This document shows, in pieces, positions 25,181 through 37,900 of a stretch of 64,000 nucleotides of DNA. Origin of the DNA: Brugia malayi. Lineage: Eukaryota > Nematoda > Chromadorea > Rhabditida > Onchocercidae. The notes under the pieces were generated by a model. It saw only the letters and a list, made by a program, of their open reading frames with translations, ran no database searches and was not told where the DNA came from. The translations under genes and the position numbers were made by a program. The DNA is taken from NCBI RefSeq assembly GCF_000002995.4, contig NW_025062475.1, positions 6,390,187-6,454,186 of the forward strand. The letters run 5' to 3'. Numbering within the stretch: position 1 is the stretch's first letter; every line of letters starts with the position of its first letter.

Positions 25181-28100
25181 TTACGTGAACAAAATGCACC
25201 GGTAATATTGCCCTTTCTTTCCGTTTCGTTCTTTTTTTCTTATTAAGGCTTGTTTAAATCTCTTTTTTTTTTCCAGCGTAATTCTCTAATTTAAAAATCA
25301 GATAAAATAACACCTCACCGGCTATTAAATTTGAAAGTAATATGTTGTATAACTTTAGAACGGAATTTGATGTGTTTACCAAGAACAATAGTGATGTACA
25401 ATACCATAATACTACCGAAAGCAAACGTATTGGTAATAGTACTACCAATAATGGTGATGTTATTATAAAGTCGTTATCATCTATATATTAGCAAAAAAAA
25501 ATCTAGTATTTACTAATTTTTAGATTCTGGATTTCATTAATCGTAGTAGTAGAATTAATAATTTGTGATCCACACTATGTTAAAATAAGTAGTATTATTA
25601 AGTTAAGTGATACATAGATTACACAAACCAAACAAAGGCAATTTAAGATTGTCGAAAGATAGGAGCGCACCCTTAATGGCACACCTCAACAGAATTGATT
25701 TTATATCCTTTTTATTTTCTTCGTTAGTACCGGTACCGTTCTATAGAAGTTGTCAAAAAAAATCTTACCAACACGGCAGTTAGTAGGTCAGTAGATCCCA
25801 GCTTTTGTTCGTAATCTGCTGGAAGGATTTCCTCAACTGTCAAAAATTAGAAAGAGTGATATGAAAACTATGTAGAATAGAATATCACAATTATCCAATC
25901 TCTCTTCAAAGGAACTTTATCTAAGTGCTCTTATTACATCAAGTGGTTATCTGTTTTTGCTAGGCATTTTGATAGAAGATACCAGTTACAGATGAGAGAA
26001 ATTAGCATCGAAACAGGAGAGCTTGCTCAGCTTTCTTTCTATAAACTTTCTGAAAACATACTTCTACCTCAAACCAAAGTTTCAATTAATCATGTGCAAG
26101 CGAACCGATTCGTTGAAAACATATTGATATCATTTGTTCAATTTCTACCATCTACATTAGAAATAATACTAAGATTCAAAATTCGAAACTTTTTTAAACA
26201 TGAACTGACCAGCAGATCAATAATGTAGAGTGGAGAAAGAAAAATCAAGTTTTTAAACGAAGTAGCGAGAAAAGAGAAAAGAGCTGACTCAGATATTCAT
26301 TCACATTCTTAAATCTTTCCATATTATTTCAAATAAATCTTTCCATCTTTCTTTATTCCAAATTAATTACACCAAATAGTTACTTCTTACATCAAAGTAC
26401 GAAAGAAACTCTTTATGCTGTTCATTTAAAACACAAAAGCTTCATATTATTAAAATATGATTCATTATGAGTAATGTGAAATTAAAGAATAAGAGATAGC
26501 AGACGTCAGTTACAAATCTGATTAACATTAGCGTATATGGGAGCGCAGTGGTAATTAGGTTGACCAAGTTCATCAGATCGTTTCACTCTGTCGAACATTT
26601 CTGGTCGAAATGTTTCTTTATGTGTTATGACCCGTCACAGCGAACCACTGAAACTATCATATTCTACCAGCAGAGCCATATTTGTATAAAATGAATAAAA
26701 AAAATCTTTTATTCATCATACAATGCTAGTAAGAACTCCTTGCATAATTTGCACTAGAATAGCGCCCTCATTGTTCTTTCAGCAACTTGTACTTGAGACC
26801 ATTCTGAACGGTAAATTATCTTTAGCCTCGACTTGAAAAATCTCGTTTCCTCCATAAATGTCTAAAAGTTGAGATATTGCACTGGATATCGGCAACAAAC
26901 AATTTCTTCGTCCTGAGAAAATTTAATTTAGAAAAGTCATTAAGAAAGGTTTTGGAGTAATAATAAAGGCGAAATAACAACCAAAGCCGTGAAAGGAAAG
27001 AATAGATTTAAAACACACTTAGTGTATCTCTCCTATTCTTTTTTGTTTTCGGCAACTTTTCGCAAATTTTTAAATTAGGAAATTGAGCCACTTACTACTT
27101 CATAATGACCATTCCTTCTTTCTCGTCACGCATCAAGAATTCTTCTTATATTGCTCCAAATTCTGCGGTTACAAGAATTATCACTTTAAGCAATTATTCT
27201 AAGAAATGTTTCAGATAGTTGTGAAATTGCTTCTCGCAAGAAGAACGATTTCTTACTTCCTGGTAGAATTTTGAGGGGAACCATTATAAATCTGCTCGTT
27301 GATTCAGTGCTTCAATAAGAATTTATCAACAATCGAGTGGGACTGTCCAAAGAGCTAGAGATCTTTCAATATGTTACAACTTTGGATAAGGTTAGCGGTG
27401 AAGAAGGATGCGTTTTGTAGAAGAAAGAGGGAATTAGAAATAAAGGGAAATAGGGAGGCGCAAAAAGTTGAGGAAAATATAATGAAACTTTTAATGGATG
27501 GGAAGAGGAGAGGTCATCTTCGGAAGGTTTAGAGGTATAGATAAAAGAAAAGAAGAAGAAATACTGAGTAATCTGTTCCTCATTGAAAATAAATGAATGA
27601 CAAGTTAAAACTATTTCAACAAATCACCACATCATGAATATAGTTAATTCAAATTGGAGCAATGAGGAATGAAGTTCCTTAAAAATAAATTAAGTGCTGT
27701 CTGTCCTAGTTACCTCATTTACAGTTCTGAAGAATTTGCCTAAGTGGGTGTTTAGAAAACAAAGGTGATTATATAAAGACACCTATTATTACTTAATAGT
27801 TGCTTCTTGTAGATTTTTTTGCTTTTATTCTGGATTTGGTGCCTAATAAAAAAGCTTCAAATTCAAGATTTTCGTTGCAAACTAAGTTAAGATGATAATT
27901 TACTATATTTTCCAATAGATAATTTTATGTTCATGGAATGTGAAAAAAATGAGCTCATTGTTAAAAAATCCGGTAACAAATCACTAATTGGTCAAATTTC
28001 GACTTGAAAGTATGCTTCTTCCACCTCCTGTTTGAAAATAACACAGGGAAGACAGTAACGATTTTTTAGACTTCAATTAATCAGCATGAGAGACATTTGT

Positions 28101-28318
28101 CACTTACGAAAGTGGCTATTGAGGAGCATCCGAACTTCAATGATCTGAAACTAACGTGCCTTCACATACGCCATTATCTAACGCTGGTATTATCTTTGAA
28201 AAGGAAAGATGGACCTTTTGACGGACGTTTTGTCGAGGGCACTCAACTATAAAAAAGGGTGGTATGCAATATTGTCATTTACTGCATATGCAACGAAATA
28301 ATTGTTATACGATATATG
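25181..28318. other. Gene-poor stretch
   Basis: No supported gene. A frame at about 25357-25491 ending in a stop follows a CTTTAG acceptor and could be a 3' exon of the preceding candidate, but the reading frame does not join cleanly from the donor at 25095. The rest is AT-rich without recognisable features. Confidence 0.35.
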
Positions 28319-28830
28319 TTAGCTTATCTGTAGCCCTATTTGGACAGATAGGCAAGGAATGACGCGTGCACGTTTTAGAGTGCGTGAATAATGGTGGATT
28401 AAAACACAGAAGCGCCTCGCGGTAACAGCACAAAGTATGCCATACGACTCAGCACTATGTACGCCATCCTTTCTGCCTTTACTTAATATTCTGTTACCAG
28501 TGCTGCCTCCGCCATTGCTGTTGCCGCTGCCGCCGGCGCTGATGCTGCTGCTGCTGCTGATGATGATGGCGGTGGTGGTGCTGGTGGTGCTAGTGGTGCT
28601 AGAAGTACCCCCCGACGGAAGAGAACGCACCCGAGCTGTGTCAATAGTGAAATGAAGCCAGCACAGAATGAAGGCCAATGAGAGTGAGGCGCCATTGACC
28701 TTGTCTTTGCCATAGACGGTTTACATTTGGTACTCGGTGCCATCGACAATTCTGCTACCTCTATCACCTTCATATCAATAGCAGCAGCAGCAGTGGTAGT
28801 CATAGTTGTAGCAGCAGCAGCAGCTCGCTC
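28319..28830. other. GC-richer patch with CTG/CAG triplet runs
   Basis: Contains GCTGCTG, GGTGGTG and CAGCAGCAG runs (about 28500-28610 and 28780-28825). Open frames on both strands are long only because triplet repeats lack stops; the encoded stretches are homopolymeric (Leu, Ser/Thr or Ala/Pro) and no gene is called. It may be a promoter or 5' untranslated region of an unrecognised gene. Confidence 0.4.
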
Positions 28831-29536
28831 TTGTCCATTCCCTATTGACCTTGATTTTTACTGCTATCGTCCCCGCTCCTCATAGTTCTTTCATTACTAT
28901 CCATCCCACTGATACAATTAAAATTAGTTATACCATCTACCTATACCGGAACAAGTTCTGACAATAACGCGCCTAATGTCAGGTGGGCGCTTCTTGTCTC
29001 TTTCTGTGTGACACAGAGAGTACTATGCTCGGCCTGGGTAGTCATTTCTTTTGTCATTTCCATTTTCATCCTTTTTTGGCTTAATGCAATTACCTTATGA
29101 GATTTATTACTTTTGGTTATGAAATTATGTTAGTTATACTTGACTGAGTTCAATTTCACTCGAAATTATTTCGCTACTTATCTTCAAAACCCACTTAATA
29201 TAATGTTATTGAAACATTAATCTCATCGTTATGTAAAAGTATATATAGTTTGCCTTTGAGAAAAACTACTGTTAACTTATGAACAAGATCTGTGACGAGG
29301 AAATTGCGTTCCAAGTAGCGAGCGACCTTGGCAGAGAAACGCAGACTTTGATCCAGTCGGTTCGAATTGTCTCTCGGGGACAAGTTTCACATTACAATCT
29401 CGAAAATGTGAAATTAAAGTTTCTAAAATCTACTTCGGATCATACGTGGATAACATTTGTTGTTTAATGTTAACTGGGCGAATATGATACTGTTTCCAAT
29501 ATATGTCCTCAAACTTTGAAAAATCTAGTGCGGCAC
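28831..29536. other. Spacer with a short GC-richer segment
   Basis: Downstream of the small minus-strand gene. A segment at 29279-29410 has good codon-like composition in more than one frame on both strands, but no identifiable product and no clear splice boundaries. Not called. Confidence 0.35.
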
Positions 29537-30575
29537 TTATAGTGGACACTTAGAGATTTTTAATTGACGGAAAAGTATTTGCTGTTGCAGTAATTGGACA
29601 GATGTAGTGAGATCGGGTAATGTGATAGGCGATTGTGTAGGTGGGAAATGAAAGATGAGTGGCTCTAAGATAGCGCTTGTTGTGGCCATGATAGCCAACG
29701 ACAACAAAAGAGACAACTGAGAAATGGAAATTCTTAGCGAACGCTGTTCTTTGGAAAATTTTTCCAAAATATGGGCTTTTAGGTCTTCATCTTCATTAGA
29801 TATTGAGAGATGAAGGGCATAAGCAATATTTTTAATCGCATCCTAGATGTACTAATATTGTCACCCTAGTACTACAGCGCAAAAATAGTAAATGTGGTAA
29901 ACGTGAACAGTTTACGTTTTAGAATGAGTCCAGTTCACGTTACACGCTGGTTATCTATAAATTTGCTCATTCTTTATGTCTGTTTGTTGCAAATCATTCA
30001 TTAAAGGGAAAAATCGATATAGTTGTGACGCAAGGAGACTTAGGTTCTAGCGGACACTCAGACGATCTTTAGCCTTTTGTCAGGCTAAATAAAAAATGCT
30101 GAGATAGCCAGACAACTGCAAGGAAAGATGAAGTAGAATTTGGAATTTCAAATAAGGTAAGATATTGAATTTCCGCAATTTTACTTTTCGAAAATTTCCT
30201 ACTTGTATCTGTCGTGAGGTACTTTCATCAAGAATTAATAATTAATAGGTGGATGACTAATAAAAGATAACGTCAACAATCAAAATAGGTCAACCAAAAT
30301 ACTGCTTACCCTATGCTTTCGACTTAGTCAGTCGTTAAGTAAGAACATCTGGCATATATGTTATGGGTCCGTGTACTGTTGGTGATACAATTATTACTCG
30401 TACAGCGACATTGGTTGCTAAGTAATAAACTCGATGAGCAATGTTAAAAATGGCATTTTGTTTGTGAAATGTTTGTGTGAAGGGTGAAGACTTCAAGGTT
30501 GTATATGAAGGTTTGTTAGCAGCAAGCGGCGGCGGTATTATTGGCACGGGCGCTCACTCTCACTTTACTTTTCAT
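29537..30575 (-). CDS. Hypothetical 136-residue protein with one hydrophobic segment
   Basis: Not recognised. Three exons on the minus strand: 30564-30575 (ATG plus three codons), 30398-30490 and 29537-29842 (stop at 29537-29539). Splice sites are AAA|GTGAGA, a weaker TTGAAG acceptor, CGA|GTAATA and ATCTAG; all junctions are phase 0. A TTTTCAG just upstream of the ATG suits trans-splicing. The third exon is the best supported, an open frame of 101 codons with normal residue use: DAIKNIAYALHLSISNEDED, an acidic/basic helix-like part, then a hydrophobic stretch (about residues 73-100, QLSLLLSLAIMATTSAILEP) and a Leu/Gln-rich tail. It could be a single-pass membrane protein or a small helical subunit of a complex. 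The first two exons are less certain. It lies divergently 1.4 kb from the BED-finger gene. Confidence 0.5.
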
Positions 30576-31972
30576 TAAAAGACTGATTAGACTGAAAAGA
30601 GTGCTCACTCAATAAAACTAATACCGGGATGCTATTAAGCACTATATGGTTACACACTAAAATTTAATGCCCTTTGCAATCCAACATTTCATAATGATTT
30701 AACTGTCAGACATTATTACCTACCATAATGTACATCCATCATCATTTCATTATTATATTAATCTGGCTAATATTATTATCGTCGTCATTTTTTCTTACGC
30801 TCATTTCGATGTAATCTGCTAAGTACAAAAGTTTTCGACAAATTTTTGGCGCCATCAGAGCATTTGTTACCGGACGGAGGAGGGAAGAACTTGGATTGTT
30901 CTTCCGCTATCCTTTTTCGTTTTGTTTCCTGTGTCCTTACTCTCTGCTTTGTTCTTCCAGTTTACCTTTTTTATAAAGTCAATGCTTTTTTTGTGTATCT
31001 AAACAAAATAGTTGAAGTTTGAATATTTTTCGGTATCAAGCGATATCGCAAGAGAAAACATGGTGTTCGATTGGTGTAAGTTTTCGAACATGAATATACA
31101 TGCATTGATTTCACTGGTAGTGACACCTTTTACAAGTTTATCTTTTTTATATATTTTTCTCTACTCTAAGCACTTCTATGTTTGTCAAATTATATCTCAT
31201 TTTTCATATGTTCCATTTGTGTTTCTTGAAGTCCGACCTGAGTTTACCTCATGTATGAATAATTTATCACTTTCTTATTTTGATTGCTTGTATCGATCTT
31301 CATAGAGTTTGAATTTTCAAATTTGATGTGCTATAATGGATCATGCGAAATACCGGTTTATATATTTTTTTTCCCATCCTTAAATTTATAAGAATTGTCA
31401 ATAAATGTTTCAAAATTCGCGCGGTGCTTTATCTCTTATAATTGAACTAATATGACACAAAATCAGTTAATACCGACTAATGTATTATGTGAATATTTCC
31501 TTCACTTTTCAATCAATCTTACTTATTTACTTGCTGCCTCTGCTGAAAAAAATCTTCATTAATGTGATGCACGATGCATACAGTTTTCCATAATTTACAG
31601 ATTCTCTTAAATCTTTAAGTGAATCTTATAAGAGCAGAAATTCCGTCTTTTTTTTCAATGATCTCATTGTCAATATGAGTGTTGTTATGTATTCTCACGT
31701 AAACATATGTCTTTAATATTAATTATTGTACAATTATAATATTAATTTCAGACTACTTTTACTTTAGTGATTGCTAAAGTTGATAGGAAATACGCTGTCC
31801 TTAAACTGCAATTTTTGCTAATAATGCGATAGAATGTGAAGGAGTTGTTACATGGTGGAAAATCGAAGTAGATAGTCCTTATTTTTTGTATCTGGTCATT
31901 TTTGTTAATCTTTGTCTATACAGTTTAATGGAACAAACTGGTAATTAGCCGGATTTCTTCGCCAGTTTGGTC
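30576..31972. other. Divergent promoter region
   Basis: Shared upstream DNA of the hypothetical minus-strand gene and the BED-finger gene. A plus-strand ATG at 31060 followed by a perfect donor (GGT|GTAAGT at 31075/31076) looks like a short first exon, but its phase does not fit the first downstream exon. No defined promoter element was seen. Confidence 0.4.
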
Positions 31973-34900
31973 ATGATCTCCACTAAAACAATGATGAAGG
32001 ATGAGTTTATAAAAGCTAGTGGTTTGGAATATGAAGATTGCGACATGGATGTGGAAAACGACGACGGTAATTGTTTTGAGAACTTATGTTGTCTCCGTTA
32101 GCTTTTCATATAATCGAGGTGTTGTTATCGTTGTGCTCAACAAGGGGAGACAAACAAGTATTTCTAAAATCCTCCAGAAATATTGGAAACATGTTGTTCA
32201 AGAGAAATTCCGTTCACTTCAAGGGAGAATAATAAGTACATCCAAATGAATTGAGGAGTGCTAGACAAAAAGTTGCATTATTATCAACAATTGGTGATTT
32301 ATCTTGCAAATATTATCATCTTACACTTAGTTTTTACATCCATATTGGTTCATTTTAACCTTCTGCTTTTTTAAATTAAAAACTCGTCATGCAATAAATT
32401 CCTCATTTAATTAGGATCGAGTGTTGCTGGTATCAATGAAACGAAGGGAGAAAGTGAATCTATTAATGGTGAGATTTTGTATAATCTCTTTTTCAGCATT
32501 CATACATGGTCATAAAAGAACGGTACTATAGGATTCCGGAAACAATACAATTTAGATCAAGTGGCAAAACAGGACAAATTTTTCTGAAAAACATTATCAA
32601 TGTGTGACAAACTTGTTAGCAGCCATAAATAATCAAAATGAAATAGTGCAAATCTGAGGAAAATACGATCCGCAACTTTCAAAAGACTTACCGGTCTTCA
32701 CCATCTTGATTTAGTTAGATGATGGTCCATTTGTCCCTCAAAGCTCCTGAATGTTTCATATGACTTATGTCAGTACTTTCCACATCGTTTTAGGATGGTC
32801 TGATGATATTTGACGTGGATATAGAAATGTAGTGAAATGAAATAAGAAAGAGATATTGCAGATGCTGGAGAGGAGGAAAACGATGGAGGAATGGCAAGCA
32901 CTTCAGGGAATAATTTATTTCGTACACAAGTATTTGCTACCCAACGGCACAAACCAAATCGGGAGGCGAAAATTCTGGAGACATCCATTGCTAATTTGAA
33001 GAAAAAACTGCAAACGCAAAGTCAAACAAGTTTCTCAGCTTCTACTACTCACTCTCGTTAGCATCTTTTATTTATAATCTACTTTGAAGTCAGTAATCCA
33101 GTTATCCTCTGTTCCAGTCAGTGTTCGTGACTCTCATTCGGGCTATGTTACCTTTCTAGTTGGGACACTTTAGAGATCAATTTAATAAATACTATGGTGA
33201 AACGATGGACTGATTTATTTACAAGGCCGTAAGGCGAAACAGTGGCGGCCGCCTGCTGAATGTTTACCATGTTGAGGATGGGAAGCTGCTGGTATATGAG
33301 TAGTGTTTGTGAGTTTGCTATTGTACGTGCTTTAAAGAAAAGGTTTTGTGAGATGCGAGGATTTACATTTTTTTTGGAAATGAAAAAAGGATGTCATTTT
33401 ACAGTTTGTTAAGTTTATGAAGTTTGGCCCTATCTCATAAAATATTAAGGGAATATGAAACACAGAACAATCTGGCGATACACTTTTGAATTTATTTCAA
33501 AGGTTTTTTTGTGTTTGAAAGATTTTTCTTTTTCAATTTAAGAAATAAAAAATGATGGTTTTAGGTTTGAAGAAAACATCTGCAGACACTGGATTTTCAT
33601 CAATACGAGAAATAGAAGATCTGTCTCAGGTTACCGGTCGTACAGCTTTACGAATTGCTAACGAAGGACGCCCGTTAGAAGTTGAAAATTGTTCGGACAG
33701 CTTTGATGAAGATGGCCAAACAGCTGTTGGTAATGATAATTAAATTATTTTTGATGTGTGAATGACCTATAAGGGATCGGTGAAAAAACATTTTGTGTGG
33801 TCAGTTTCTGTGTATTTAACTTTTATTTAAGATTAAATTAAATTAAATAATTTATTTTCCACTGCTGTCGCTACTAAAATGTAATAATGTTCTGTTAGTC
33901 AGTTTTTGATTAAAGTAATAGTGCTCGTAGTTGTGCTGTCGAATATTTTTCAAAATGATGGGTAATAACAAGCTGAATTTGGAATACTGCACTGTTAATA
34001 TAATTGGTAATATTTTGCTTTAGAAAGGAGTTTGGCTGCAATGACAAAGTCGAAATACAGCACCTCATCACGGAATCCGTCTAACAGTGGTGTAGATGAT
34101 AATGATGATGATGATGATAATGAAGGATCCAAAAACGATGCATTTCTAGATAGAATTTTTGGAGAGGGTAGTGAGTCTTTTTTGCGGTATTTCATTTTTT
34201 TTTTTTTCTTATATCTTGAATAATCCTAGAACCTTCTTACTAAGGGACAGAGCCAATTGTTATTTAAGGAACAGATAATAATGGTTCAAAGAATTCCGAC
34301 CTTTATGATATTAATGAAGCAGTTGAGACATCGAATCCGGGTGCTTACATTTCCAGCGGTATGTTTTTTGTTTAAAATTTATTCACTGTTTTGAATGAAT
34401 GGTATTCTTGTTATATCAGTAAGTTCATGAGAAGCGTAATCAGATAATAGTATATAATTATACAATAACTAAAGTTCTTCAGATATGACATTATCTGCGG
34501 CATTACGAAGAAAACGCCAACGTCGAAATCCCGTATGGCCGTATTTTATAGTGAAGGATGGGATGGCAACATGCAAGCATTGTAACTATAGCACGAAATC
34601 AGTGTTTAGCACTAATTTGAAAGTGCACCTAAGGACACATCATCATGATCTCTTTGAAGAAGTTAGTTTTAAAATGTAAATTATCGTAGTATTTTTCAAT
34701 TTTAGATCTTTTAGTTGTTGAGAAAATTTTTTCTCAGTTGTTACTTTGAAGGAAATAGAGGACTTCAACTTTGTTGTAGAGTTGCTAGGATATTGATACT
34801 TTTAAGTGAGTTGCTAGGATATTGATACTCGAGAGTTGCTAGGATATTGATACTCGAGACTAGAAATGTAAAATTTGAGATAAGGTTTTGGTTATCATAG

Positions 34901-37900
34901 TTCAGTCTTCCGTTACATGAAATAAAGAGATTCAAACCAGAAAAATTGTGTATATGGTTTTGTTTGGACGTGAACTATGAGTATGTAATATTATGATTAT
35001 TGAAATAAAATTGGCTTACGGTGACGTAGTTTCAGATAAACAGGATGCTGATTTCTTTCTTAATTTTGAAGATTTCAATGTAGAGAGGGATTAATGATAA
35101 ATCTGTAGTTGGATGAATTTGGCTTGAAGATTTAAAACATAGTTATATTAAACATTTGGAACTCTTAATAGTTGTTTATAAATAAAATTGAAATTGTAGG
35201 TCCTGAAAGCAGAGGAAGAACAACAGGAACAAATCTCGTTGCAGAATTCTCTCTTGGCTACCTGTGCGACAACAATAGCAATAGCGAAAACCCCCTATAT
35301 GCATCACGTAACAACTACTGCCCTACCGGCAGTTGGAAGATGTAGCAATAGTGGTAATAATACTGCTAATAGTAATATTAGCAATAATACGCTTTCAAGT
35401 ACGGGATCTAATCTAAGCAGTGCTGCAGTTCTGTTGGGCATATTGAATCAGACCGGTGGCTTTCAAAGTGGTTCGGTGGTTACTACCACCACTACCACTA
35501 CCGCTAATATAACTACAATAAGTAATAGAACTCGCACACTACCTACTACATCTCGGAGCATTTTGGACTCCTCCAAGGCATTTTCGGAACCACAGCTTCC
35601 ACTGGATTATCTAAAAACCACACCAGATCTCACGAAGAGTTTGCCTGACTTCTTGAAAGTTATCTCAGAGACTTCAGTAAAATCTGTCGCAAACGCACCA
35701 TTAAATCAGACAAAGGCGCTTGTTACTGGTGACAATGAAAGATTGAAAACACTCAACAAAATATCACAGAGTAAGTTGGAAAAATAAAAGAAATTGGATT
35801 GTTCATTATTTTTTTCTTAGTCTGCACCACCTAATTCTCATTGCGTGATCATTCAAGAATTGTCTCTATATAGCTTGGAAATACAAAAAATATTGTGAGA
35901 GTGGTTTCGGTAAGTTGTCTCGAACTAATCAAAGAACAAAGTAAAACTTTGCTAAACTTTGCTTATGAGGAATAAGTATTTCAAATTTTATTCGTAAATC
36001 GGATTTTTTCTTTCTGATGGCATTAAATACAAATTCTTCAGTACATGTTGAAGGAACGACAGGCTGAATTTAGCTTACTAACATTCTAAGAGGGGATCTT
36101 AGCTAAGTTTCATTTTGATAAATTACCATCATAGATTAATTAAAGAAGTGATATGAATGCGCTCTTGGGAGTTTTTATAGTTTAATAACAATTCTCATTC
36201 TTTTCTTGTTGCAAAGCTTTCCTGACTTTCCAAGCTCTTTTTAATTTGCATGTGTTTATTTTTGTAGATTCACCATCATCTTATAATATAACTTATGCAA
36301 GTGGGAGGACTGACAAAGTTACTTCCCCAATGGGCAGCCAATCAGCAATTGTTTTAAAGCGACGGCGTTTGCGAAGACATCCTGTATGGCGTTTTTTTAA
36401 GGATGTCGGTGACGGTAGTAAAGTAAGTTTTTCAGTTCACAACTTTTTATTATGATTTATAATGTTTCAAATAACCTCTGTAACATGCCAATGATCATAT
36501 CTTTTTAACAGTTTAGGAATCTTTCTTGTTGGATTATTATCCAATTTGCGTTTCACAAGTTATAATTTTAATTAGCAAATGTTCCGGAATGAAAATGTTA
36601 TGCAATTTGCATGATCCATGTCTAGATTAATCTGCATGATGCAGATTTTCCAAAATTTTGTAAGTCGTTTGAAAAATAGCGCTTATTTCAGACTGTGAAA
36701 TGTGTTAATTGCCCATTCAGCACCTCATCGCCATTCAGTACAAATTTGAAAATGCATCTGAAAGCACACCACAAAAGTGATTATCGACTGATTTTAATAC
36801 TGGAATCACGCCAACGTTTGGAAGAAGGAATCAGCCCTATCCCAGAATCGGTTCAGACACCTTCATCTACCTTAAAAAAGTGGGTTATAATTTGAAATGT
36901 TATTTGAACCCTCAGAGAGTAAGAGAAGTTGCATTGAAAATTAATGATCATTAATCATGCTATTCATAGCCACAAATCAGACTGTAAAGTTTGTAACTCT
37001 TTTCCTCATCCCTTTCTTTCTAGTAACTACTCTTTTCATGATGGAGAAGACGGAAATGCTTCTATACTGTTATGTACAGTCTTTTCTAAAATAGAAAACA
37101 AAAATGTAAGCTTAATCCTCGGATTAGATGGGTGAACCATGCTTCCAGTCAGTGGGAATGCATTTAATTACTAAATTTTGAATTACAATTTATTTCCATA
37201 TCCTTCAGTGCTTTTCCTAAAAAGTTCTCACAATATATGGTGTCACTGCACAAGCAAAATAAGGCCAATAAATACACACAAATTATCAGAGAAAGGAAAT
37301 AATATGGAAAATAGCATTCATAACATACTAGAAAATACTTCACAAATCCCTAGCTTCTGGGCAAGGACTGATGTATAATAGTGGATTTTAAAACAAACTA
37401 GTCATTTAGACGTATAATATATAGATTCAGCTGAGTGCCTTGTTTCAATAAAGCCGTCGACTGAAATTAGGAAAATACACAAGTAACCCGGAGGATTAAT
37501 TGAATTTTTTCCTTTCTGCATTTATCAGATTCACTAGATCAGCACTCTAGATTTTTGCATTATCGATCAAAAAGTCGCAGGCAATGCAAATTATCTAGAG
37601 AAGATAGAAACTGTCGGGAACAATTTTATGGTTTGTTTGACACATAGTGAAAAAAACATCGAGCAACTGGATAAACATTTCTTATATGCAGAAGCAGCAG
37701 CGAAGATACAAATATCAGTAGTGCGGAAGAAGAACAAGCAGAAGAGAAGAAAAGATCCTTGAGGTATATACTAAAAGATATCTTTTTCCATTTCTGATAT
37801 GAGAATATGTGGTGGTAAAACAAGTTGATACCAAGTATCTCTCTCTCTCTGTAGTACTTGTCAGGCATCTCTCTCCGAAATTGGTATTAAGCATTTTTTT

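Noticed and set aside
28319..28803. Overlapping minus-strand frames rich in Ser/Thr or Ala/Pro
   Set aside because: They are open only because triplet repeats lack stops; there is no conserved core.
31060..31075. Apparent first exon (ATG with perfect GTAAGT donor) upstream of the BED gene
   Set aside because: Joining it to the exon at 31966 gives an early stop, and joining it to 32415 makes TGA; only skipping to later exons keeps the frame.
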